Below are positions 57,648 to 64,000 of a stretch of DNA of 64,000 nucleotides, piece after piece. Position 1 is the stretch's first letter; each line of letters opens with the position of its first letter. This DNA is from Nocardia arthritidis NBRC 100137 (GTDB taxonomy: Bacteria > Actinomycetota > Actinomycetes > Mycobacteriales > Mycobacteriaceae), in NCBI RefSeq assembly GCF_001612765.1, contig NZ_BDBB01000016.1:1-64000 (forward strand), in the 5' to 3' direction. The notes beneath the pieces are model-generated. The model did no database searches. It was not told the DNA's origin and saw only the letters and a program-made list of their open reading frames with translations. Position numbers and translations under genes: made by a program.

Positions 57648-58376
57648 TTACTCCTGGAACCGGTAACCCATGCCCGCTTCGGTGAGCAGATGCCTGGGAT
57701 GCGACGGATCATCCTCCAGTTTGCGGCGCAGTTGCGCCAGATAGACCCGCAGATAGTGGGTCTCGGTGGCGTAGGACGGGCCCCACACCTCCCGCAGCAG
57801 CTCGCGCCGCCCGACCAGCTTGCCGCGGTTGCGGACCAGCATCTCGAGCATGCCCCACTCGGTGGGCGTGAGGTGCACGGCATGGCCTCGCTTGGTGACC
57901 CTCTTGGCGGCCAGGTCGACGGTGAACGAGTCGGTGGTCACTACGGGCGCCGAGGCGTCGGAATCGGTGGCGCCGCGCCGGACGGCGGCCCGCAGCCGCG
58001 CCAGCAGCTCGTCCATGCCGAACGGTTTGGTTACGTAGTCGTCGGCGCCCGCATCCAGCGCTTCGACCTTGTCGGCGGAATCCGTCCGCGCCGACAGCAC
58101 GATCACCGGCGCCGAGGTCCAGCCGCGCAATCCCGCGAGCACCTCGATGCCGTCCATGTCCGGCAGGCCGAGGTCGAGGATCACGACGTCCGGGTGCCGG
58201 TCGGCGGCCGCGCGCAGACCCGCGCCACCGGTCGCGGCGGTGATCACCTCGTAGCCACGGACCGACAGGTTGATCCGCAGCGCGCGCACGATCTGCGGTT
58301 CGTCGTCTACCACGAGTACCTTCGTCGCCATCGTCTCGGGCGTCTTCGTCACAACCGCCGCCTCCTGTGTCGTCAC
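57648..58376 (-). CDS. kdpE: KdpE response regulator
   Basis: A 242-residue OmpR/PhoB-type regulator: receiver domain with phospho-acceptor D68 (VVILDLG) and the DDYVTKPF loop, then a winged-helix domain ending in AGMGYRFQE. It activates kdpFABC under potassium limitation. The GTG at 58376 starts it; an ATG at residue 16 would give the length of mycobacterial KdpE, so the true start is uncertain. kdpD lies nine bases upstream on the same strand. Confidence 0.93.
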   Translation of the reverse strand: MTTQEAAVVTKTPETMATKVLVVDDEPQIVRALRINLSVRGYEVITAATGGAGLRAAADRHPDVVILDLGLPDMDGIEVLAGLRGWTSAPVIVLSARTDSADKVEALDAGADDYVTKPFGMDELLARLRAAVRRGATDSDASAPVVTTDSFTVDLAAKRVTKRGHAVHLTPTEWGMLEMLVRNRGKLVGRRELLREVWGPSYATETHYLRVYLAQLRRKLEDDPSHPRHLLTEAGMGYRFQE

Positions 58377-58385
58377 CCGGACACC

Positions 58386-60932
58386 TCACTCACCCGCGCG
58401 CGTCGTTTCGTGCGCTGCGCCGCCGCCCGTGCCGTCCACCTCCGGCGGCTCGCCGCCGGGCAAGTCGATCAGCATGGTCAATCCTCCGCCGGGGGTGGGC
58501 TCGGCGTGCACGGTGCCGCCCATGGCGTCGACGAACCCGCGCACCACCGACAGGCCGAGCCCGACTCCGGTGGTGTTGTCCCGGTCGCCGAGGCGCTGGA
58601 ACGGTTCGAACAGCTGCTCCTCGGTGCCGGGCGGTACGCCGGGGCCGGTGTCGACGACGGCGATCGAGACTCGGTCGCCGGTGCGTTCCGCGGTGACCCG
58701 GACCGTGCCCACGCGTGGCGCGTGGCGCAGCGCGTTGTCGATCAGGTTGGCCAGTACGCGCTCCAGCAGCCCGCTGTCGGCGCGCACCGAGACGTCGCCG
58801 ACCTCGACCCGCACCCGATCCATCGCCGTGCGCCGCAGTCCCCGCGCGCCCATCCCGACGCTCACCAGCGCGCGGTGCACCGCCTCGTCCAGGTAGACCC
58901 GCCGCAACCGCGGCGTGACTACGCCGACCGCGAGCCGGGAGGAGTCGAGCAGATTGCCGACCAGCGCGGTGAGCTGGTCCACCGATTCCTCGATCGTCTC
59001 CAGCAGTTCGGCGGTGTCCTCTGGGGAGAATTCGATGTCGTCGCTGCGCAGGCTGGACACCGCCGCCTTGGCGCCGGCCAGCGGGGTGCGCAGGTCGTGG
59101 CTGACCGCCGAGAGCAACGCGCGCCGCAGGCGATCGGCTTCCAGCAGGGCCGCGGCGGCGCCGGCCTCCTCGGCCAGGCGTGCCTGCCGGACCAGAGCGA
59201 CGGCCTGGTTGGTGACCGCGTTGAGCACCGGCCGGTCGGCCGCTGCCAGTGGACGGCCCGCCAGCAGCAGCCAGTGGCCGGCATCGCCCGCTTCCACCAC
59301 GGTGTCCGCCTCGGAGGGCTGCCGCGGCGGGCCCACACCCGCCTGGGCGAGCACCTGGTCACCCGCCATCAGCGTGACCGCGCGCTGCGCGAAGACCTCC
59401 CTGATCTGTTCGAGCAGCCGGGGCAGGTCCGCGCCGTGCAGAATCGCGCCGGAGAACATGGTCAGCAGCTCGGCTTGCCGGGATGCCTTACGCGCCTGCG
59501 CGGTTCGTTTCGCGGCCAGATCGACCAGCGCCGCCACCGCGACGGCGACGATGAGCAGCACCACCACGGTAATGAAGTTGTTCGGCTCGGCGATGGTCAA
59601 GCTGTGGCGGGGCGGCGTGAAGAACCAGTTCAACAGCACGCCAGAAAACAGCGCCGAGACGGACGCGGGTACCACGCCGCCGAGCAGGGCCACCGCCACT
59701 ACGCCGACCACGAATACGGCGCTGATGCCGCCGAGATCCAGCACGTCGTCGAGGTAGGCGGCGCTGATCGTACAGACCAGGGCCGGTACGAGAACGGCGG
59801 CGAGCCACGCGGCCACGGGTCGGCGTGGATGCAGGGCCGAGTACCGCAGCCCGCGGTGAGCTTCTTCGTGCGTCACCATGTGCACGTCGATCTTGCCGGA
59901 GCGCTGTACCACTGTGGACCCGATGCCCTCGTCGAACATCCGCGCCCAGCGCGAGCGCCGTGAGGTGCCGAGCACCAGTTGGGTGGCGTTCGCCTCACGG
60001 GCGAACTCGAGCAGTGCGGTGGGCACGTCGTCGCCGGTGACGGTGTGCAGGGAGGCGTCCAGGCTGGCCGCCAGCTCGCGCAGCCGCGCCATACGCTCGG
60101 TGGAGACCCCGGCCAGGCCGTCGCCGCGCACCACGTGCACGACCACCAGGTCGGCGCTGGATTTGGTGGCGATCCGGCTTGCTCGGCGCACGATGGTCTC
60201 CGATTCCGGGCCGCCGGTCACCGCGACCACGACGCGTTCGCGCGCCTCCCACAGTTCGGTGATCTTGTGGTCGGCCCGGTATTTCGCCAGCGCGGCGTCG
60301 ACCTGGTCGGCCAGCCACAGCAGCGCCAATTCGCGAAGCGCGGTGAGGTTTCCCGCCCGGAAGTAATTGCGCAAGGCGGCGTCGATGCGCTCGGCGGCGT
60401 ACACGTTGCCGTGGGAAAGCCTGCGTCGCAGCGCTTCGGGGGTGATGTCGACCAGCTCCACCTGGTCGGCTTCGCGTACCACCGCGTCGGGCACGGTCTC
60501 GCGCTGCTGGATGCCGGTGATCTGCTCGACGACGTCATTGAGACTTTCCAGATGCTGCACGTTGACCGTGGAGATGACATCGATACCCGCGTCGAGCAGC
60601 TCCGCCACATCCTGCCAGCGCTTCTCATGCTTGCTGCCGGGCGCGTTGGTGTGGGCCAGCTCGTCGACCAGCACCACCGCGGGCGCGCGCCGCAGCACCC
60701 CCTCGACGTCGAGTTCGGAGAACGTGCTGCCGCGATACTCGATCAGCTTCGGGGGAATGCGCTCGATGCCCTCGAGCAGTTTCTCGGTCTTCTCCCTGCC
60801 ATGTGTTTCGACCACCGCGGCCACCACGTCGCGACCACGCTCCAGTCGTCGGTGCGCCTCGCCGAGCATGGCATAGGTCTTACCGACTCCCGGCGCGGCG
60901 CCGAGGTAGATACGCAGCTGACCACGTTTCAC
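58386..60932 (-). CDS. kdpD: KdpD sensor histidine kinase
   Basis: An 848-residue sensor kinase: N-terminal KdpD domain with Walker A GAAPGVGKT (11-19), a USP domain (about 245-365), a DUF4118 four-helix membrane block (about 395-500), GAF-like region and HisKA/HATPase with the phospho-His H612 (SHDLRTPLA) and the ATP-lid GLGLS. It senses potassium and the external turgor. The GTG at 60932 is the start matching the family; readings from 61013 have an unrelated N-terminus. Confidence 0.96.
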   Translation of the reverse strand: MKRGQLRIYLGAAPGVGKTYAMLGEAHRRLERGRDVVAAVVETHGREKTEKLLEGIERIPPKLIEYRGSTFSELDVEGVLRRAPAVVLVDELAHTNAPGSKHEKRWQDVAELLDAGIDVISTVNVQHLESLNDVVEQITGIQQRETVPDAVVREADQVELVDITPEALRRRLSHGNVYAAERIDAALRNYFRAGNLTALRELALLWLADQVDAALAKYRADHKITELWEARERVVVAVTGGPESETIVRRASRIATKSSADLVVVHVVRGDGLAGVSTERMARLRELAASLDASLHTVTGDDVPTALLEFAREANATQLVLGTSRRSRWARMFDEGIGSTVVQRSGKIDVHMVTHEEAHRGLRYSALHPRRPVAAWLAAVLVPALVCTISAAYLDDVLDLGGISAVFVVGVVAVALLGGVVPASVSALFSGVLLNWFFTPPRHSLTIAEPNNFITVVVLLIVAVAVAALVDLAAKRTAQARKASRQAELLTMFSGAILHGADLPRLLEQIREVFAQRAVTLMAGDQVLAQAGVGPPRQPSEADTVVEAGDAGHWLLLAGRPLAAADRPVLNAVTNQAVALVRQARLAEEAGAAAALLEADRLRRALLSAVSHDLRTPLAGAKAAVSSLRSDDIEFSPEDTAELLETIEESVDQLTALVGNLLDSSRLAVGVVTPRLRRVYLDEAVHRALVSVGMGARGLRRTAMDRVRVEVGDVSVRADSGLLERVLANLIDNALRHAPRVGTVRVTAERTGDRVSIAVVDTGPGVPPGTEEQLFEPFQRLGDRDNTTGVGLGLSVVRGFVDAMGGTVHAEPTPGGGLTMLIDLPGGEPPEVDGTGGGAAHETTRAGE

Positions 60933-61010
60933 CCGTTCATCATCGCGCGCCGCGCGTCCTCGGCCGTACAGCCCAAGGGTGTGGCGGCGCGCTGTGCCGC
61001 GTATCCGGAC

Positions 61011-61025
61011 CATGCCACTGGCATG
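61011..61025. promoter_or_regulatory. Palindrome CATGCCA-C-TGGCATG between kdpD and kdpF
   Basis: A perfect 15-base palindrome (7-bp arms, one-base centre) 78 bases upstream of the kdpD start and just beyond the end of the small minus-strand frame. It could be a regulator site, for instance for KdpE, or an end hairpin of the small gene. Confidence 0.45.
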
Positions 61026-61151
61026 TCACCGCCGCGCATGGTTCGCCTCCACCACCACGGCCCGGCGGGCGTGAGTTTGTTTGTGGGCTGCGAGCGCGCG
61101 GATGATAAGCGCGCAGCAGACGAACAAGACGACTACGGCTACTGCCGACAC
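61026..61151 (-). CDS. Predicted 41-residue single-pass membrane protein
   Basis: The frame reads MSAVAVVVLFVCCALIIRA, a hydrophobic N-terminal segment of about 17 residues followed by a basic, Arg/His-rich C-tail. The GTG at 61151 has AGAGG four bases upstream. It lies in the kdpD/kdpF gap, 93 bases upstream of kdpD and on the same strand. No family recognised; could be a KdpD regulator or just a chance frame. Confidence 0.4.
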   Translation of the reverse strand: MSAVAVVVLFVCCALIIRALAAHKQTHARRAVVVEANHARR

Positions 61152-61449
61152 GACGGTCCTCTCTTCCCACCCGGCCGGCGATGCACCGGCCGCCCCGGCG
61201 TTCTCGGCCTGGCGACTCCCCAGTTCTACCTTCGTCGCACGCGTGGACCTCGATTTTTACGGTGTGTTGACGGTTCACCCGCATACCTTGACGCGATACT
61301 TGCGGACGCCGTGTGGGCGTCAACGAACCGCAAAGGCCGAGCATCGGGGCATCAAGAAGTCGTCAGGGAGTGCCCCGAAGGGGCGCAGGGGCGCTTCACT
61401 CGCTCTGTCGCGCCGAAGCATGGCGCGCGCGGATGGAGGTTGTCGAGTT

Positions 61450-61533
61450 ATGTCGGTCGTGGTGTTCACCGCGCTCACCGTGGCGGCGTTCGCGTTGCTC
61501 GGGCTGGTCCAGCGCGGGGTGGAGAAGTTGTGA
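61450..61533 (+). CDS. Predicted 27-residue membrane microprotein upstream of kdpF
   Basis: The frame reads MSVVVFTALTVAAFALLG with a basic/acidic end RGVEKL: a single predicted membrane helix. The ATG at 61450 has GGAGG about nine bases upstream (61435-61439). Its stop overlaps the kdpF start by three bases (GTGA), which implies translational coupling to KdpF and the Kdp pump. A KdpF-like but distinct microprotein precedes kdpF in other actinobacteria too, as I recall. Confidence 0.7.
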   Translation: MSVVVFTALTVAAFALLGLVQRGVEKL

Positions 61534-61616
61534 CCGCGAATTGGATCGGTCTGGTTCTCGCTGTCGGCGTGGCGATCTACCTGATCGCGGCGCTGCTGTT
61601 TCCCGAGAGGTTCTGA
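61530..61616 (+). CDS. kdpF: KdpF subunit
   Basis: A 28-residue single-span protein reading MTANWIGLVLAVGVAIYLIAALLFPERF; the C-terminal FPERF pattern is typical of KdpF, which stabilises the KdpABC complex in the membrane. The GTG at 61530 overlaps the upstream microprotein stop, and the stop adjoins the kdpA start. Confidence 0.92.
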   Translation: MTANWIGLVLAVGVAIYLIAALLFPERF

Positions 61617-63287
61617 GTGAGCACGACAACCGCCGGGGCCGTTTTCGTGGCGGCCCTGATCCTGGCGCTCGCGCTGGTGCACGTGCCGCTGGGGGATTAC
61701 ATGTACCGGGTGTACGAGGGGCGAAGACACTCTCGTGCCGAACGCCTCGTCTACCGCGCGATCGGCGCGCAACCCGAAGTCGAGCAGCCGTGGCCGGTGT
61801 ACGCACGCAGTGTGCTGGCCTTCTCGGCGGTCGGCATTCTCTTCCTGTTCTTTTTCCAACTCCTGCAAGGCAGATTGCCGCTGCACCTGAACGATCCGGG
61901 CACCACGATGACGCCTGCGCTGGCCTGGAACACCGCGGTCAGTTTCGTGACGAACACCAACTGGCAGAACTACTCCGGTGAATCCACCCAGGGGCACCTG
62001 GTACAGATGGCTGGACTCGCCGTGCAGAACTTCGTCTCGGCGGCGGTCGGCATGGCTGTGGCGGTTGCGCTGGTGCGCGGGTTCGCCCGCAGGCACACCG
62101 GCGACCTCGGCAACTTCTGGGTGGATCTGGTGCGCGGCACGCTGCGCATTCTGCTGCCGATCGCGTTCGTGTTCGCGGTCGTGCTGGTGGCGGGCGGTGT
62201 GATCCAGAACTTCCACCTGCACGATCAGGTGGCGCAGACCCTGAACGGCACCGAGCAGACGATCACCGGTGGGCCGGTCGCCAGCCAAGAGGTGATCAAG
62301 GAACTGGGCACCAACGGCGGCGGCTTCTACAGCGCCAACTCCGCTCACCCGTTCGAGAACCCGACTGCGTGGACCAACTGGGTGGAGATCTTCCTGCTGC
62401 TGGTGATCGGCTTTTCGCTGCCGCGCACCTTCGGCCGGATGGTGGGCAGCCGCAAGCAGGGCTACGCGATCGTCGCGGTGATGGGGACGATCGCACTGAT
62501 CAGCGTCACACTGACCAATTTCTTCCAGCTCCAGCACCACGGCACCATGCCGACCGCGATCGGCGCCTCGATGGAAGGTGTGGAACAGCGCTTCGGCGTG
62601 GCGAACTCGGCGACCTTCGCCGCCTCGACGACACTGACCTCCACCGGAGCCGTCGACTCGTTCCACGACTCCTACACCAGCCTCGGCGGCCTGATGACGA
62701 TGTTCAACATGCAGTTGGGCGAGGTCGCGCCGGGCGGCACCGGATCGGGCCTGTACGGCATGTTGATCCTGGCGGTGATCACGGTATTCGTCGCCGGGTT
62801 GATGGTCGGTCGCACCCCGGAGTACTTGGGCAAGAAGATCACGCCGCGCGAGATCAAGCTCGCCGCGTCGTATTTCCTGATCAGCCCGCTGATCGTGCTG
62901 GTGGGCACCGCCGCGGCGATGGCGATGCCGGGCCAGCGCGCGAGCATGCTGAATTCAGGGCCGCACGGTCTGTCGGAGGTGCTGTACGCGTTCACGTCCG
63001 CGGCCAACAACAACGGCTCGGCATTCGCAGGCCTGACCGGCAACACCGAATGGTACAACACCGCACTCGGTCTCGCCATGCTCTTCGGCCGCTTCCTGCC
63101 GATCATCTTCGTGCTCGCGCTGGCCGGTTCACTGGCCCGGCAGGGTACCACCCCCGCGTCGATCGGCACGCTGCCGACGCACCGGCCGCAGTTCGTCGGC
63201 ATGGTCGTCGGCGTGACGGTGATCCTGGTCGCGCTCACCTTCCTGCCCGCGCTGGCGCTCGGGCCGCTCGCCGAAGGAATCCACTGA
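61617..63287 (+). CDS. kdpA: Potassium-transporting ATPase KdpA subunit
   Basis: The potassium-binding channel-like subunit of the KdpFABC pump, 556 residues with about ten membrane spans. Pore-filter segments such as [18 protein letters not shown] and [21 protein letters not shown] and [13 protein letters not shown] are present. The GTG at 61617 begins immediately after kdpF stop. kdpB starts one base after its stop. Confidence 0.97.
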   Translation: MSTTTAGAVFVAALILALALVHVPLGDYMYRVYEGRRHSRAERLVYRAIGAQPEVEQPWPVYARSVLAFSAVGILFLFFFQLLQGRLPLHLNDPGTTMTPALAWNTAVSFVTNTNWQNYSGESTQGHLVQMAGLAVQNFVSAAVGMAVAVALVRGFARRHTGDLGNFWVDLVRGTLRILLPIAFVFAVVLVAGGVIQNFHLHDQVAQTLNGTEQTITGGPVASQEVIKELGTNGGGFYSANSAHPFENPTAWTNWVEIFLLLVIGFSLPRTFGRMVGSRKQGYAIVAVMGTIALISVTLTNFFQLQHHGTMPTAIGASMEGVEQRFGVANSATFAASTTLTSTGAVDSFHDSYTSLGGLMTMFNMQLGEVAPGGTGSGLYGMLILAVITVFVAGLMVGRTPEYLGKKITPREIKLAASYFLISPLIVLVGTAAAMAMPGQRASMLNSGPHGLSEVLYAFTSAANNNGSAFAGLTGNTEWYNTALGLAMLFGRFLPIIFVLALAGSLARQGTTPASIGTLPTHRPQFVGMVVGVTVILVALTFLPALALGPLAEGIH

Positions 63288-63288
63288 C

Positions 63289-64000
63289 ATGTCCAGTTCT
63301 GTAATGGATGAGAAGGTTTCGGCGCATGCCGTGCCCGAGCGGCGGCGGGGCGAGAGCGTCCCCAGGGGAGTGCTCGATCCGAGGATGCTGCTGACCTCGT
63401 TGCCGGACGCGCTACGCAAGCTCGATCCGCGCACCCTGTGGCGCAACCCGGTGATGCTCATCGTCGAGCTGGGCGCGGTGTGGTCGACCGTTCTCACACT
63501 GGCGGATCCGTCCTTTTTCGCCTGGGCGATCGTCGTGTGGCTGTGGCTCACGGTGATCTTCGCGAATCTGGCCGAGGCGGTCGCGGAGGGGCGCGGCAAG
63601 GCGCAAGCCGACACACTGCGTAAGGCGAAGACCGACACCGTCGCACGGCGACTGGTCGAGTGGTCGCCGGGCGCGCGGCCGGTCGAGGAGCGCGTCGCCG
63701 CTCCGGGACTGCGCCGCGGCGATCACGTCGTGGTCGAGGCCGGGCAGGTGATCCCGGGCGACGGCGACGTCGTGGAAGGCATCGCCTCGGTCGACGAGTC
63801 GGCGATCACCGGTGAATCCGCGCCGGTGATCCGGGAATCCGGCGGCGACCGGTCGGCGGTGACCGGCGGCACCACCGTGCTGTCGGACCGGATCGTCGTG
63901 CGGATCACCCAGGAGCCGGGGCGCAGCTTCATCGACAAGATGATCGCGCTGGTGGAGGGCGCGAGCAGGCAGAAGACCCCGAACGAGATCGCGCTGAACA
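63289..64000 (+). CDS. kdpB: Potassium-transporting ATPase KdpB subunit (partial, runs off right edge)
   Basis: The first 237 codons of the P-type ATPase subunit. The N-terminal tail and transmembrane helices, with the family segment KLDPRTLWRNPVMLIVELG, and the actuator TGES motif (DESAITGES) are present; the phosphorylation DKTGT lies beyond the edge. The ATG at 63289 is one base after kdpA. kdpC is presumably next. Confidence 0.95.
   Translation, partial: MSSSVMDEKVSAHAVPERRRGESVPRGVLDPRMLLTSLPDALRKLDPRTLWRNPVMLIVELGAVWSTVLTLADPSFFAWAIVVWLWLTVIFANLAEAVAEGRGKAQADTLRKAKTDTVARRLVEWSPGARPVEERVAAPGLRRGDHVVVEAGQVIPGDGDVVEGIASVDESAITGESAPVIRESGGDRSAVTGGTTVLSDRIVVRITQEPGRSFIDKMIALVEGASRQKTPNEIALN

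Noticed and set aside
60933..61449. A c-di-AMP (ydaO-type) riboswitch upstream of kdpF
   Set aside because: Looked for because potassium uptake genes are often so controlled; no conserved core was recognised, so no claim is made.

Overview
The window looks like chromosomal DNA of a Nocardia-like actinomycete (order Mycobacteriales). The DNA is GC-rich throughout. Many starts are GTG, and several genes appear to be leaderless or coupled by GTGA/ATGA overlaps. The order of the housekeeping genes, as I remember it and without any database search, follows the Mycobacterium tuberculosis Rv2996c-Rv2922A region: serA, leuB, FAH-family hydrolase, gltX, tRNA-Gln/tRNA-Glu, PPOX enzyme, IclR regulator, leuC, leuD, hupB, mutT1, ppk1, fbiD, gpsA, ddl, DUF3515, thiL, ung, rpmB, DAK, recG, pyc, rsmD, coaD, sepIVA, yceD, rpmF, rnc, mutM, then osmC/acyP.

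Layout. 1-2.1 kb: the start of an epimerase/alpha-beta-hydrolase fusion (cut by the left edge) and its TetR regulator, each preceded by a copy of the same 20-bp operator element. 2.2-9.4 kb: serA, leuB, an MFS transporter, an FAH-family enzyme, gltX and two tRNA genes whose products GltX would charge. 9.4-10.5 kb: a gene-poor stretch with a decayed second copy of rpsH and a 59-codon DUF5302 gene. 10.5-24 kb: leucine biosynthesis with its IclR regulator, the nucleoid protein HupB, polyphosphate kinase with a NUDIX/phosphatase, F420 and cofactor genes, cell-wall D-Ala ligase and uracil glycosylase. 24-33 kb: a small secreted protein, a hydrolase, an enoyl-CoA hydratase homologue, a GNAT enzyme, L28, DAK/RecG, a RamB-type regulator with two adjacent palindromes, and a limonene-epoxide-hydrolase homologue. 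33-45.7 kb: B12-independent MetE under a cobalamin riboswitch, pyruvate carboxylase, RsmD/CoaD, a GtrA-type membrane protein, SepIVA, and the yceD-rpmF-rnc-mutM group.

45.7-56.8 kb is an accessory block separating mutM from the acyP/osmC pair. It holds a DHFR-fold reductase, a PHP-domain protein, an unusual membrane-anchored PstS-like protein, an AlkZ-like protein, a GT4 glycosyltransferase coupled to an amylo-alpha-1,6-glucosidase, and a three-gene operon (DUF1190-like, glutathionylspermidine-synthase-like, DUF350) matching a widely distributed but poorly understood bacterial triad. acyP/osmC are inverted relative to rnc/mutM, and smc is not seen next to them.

56.8-64 kb: acyP, osmC, and a complete Kdp potassium-uptake locus: kdpE and kdpD on the minus strand facing kdpF, kdpA and kdpB on the plus strand (kdpB cut by the right edge). 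The kdpD/kdpF gap holds two further predicted single-pass micro-membrane proteins and a perfect palindrome.

No insertion sequence, prophage or CRISPR array was recognised. The points most worth a second look are the DUF1190/GSPS/DUF350 triad, the extra micro-proteins of the Kdp locus, the TetR-controlled fusion enzyme, the membrane PstS-like protein and the rpsH remnant.
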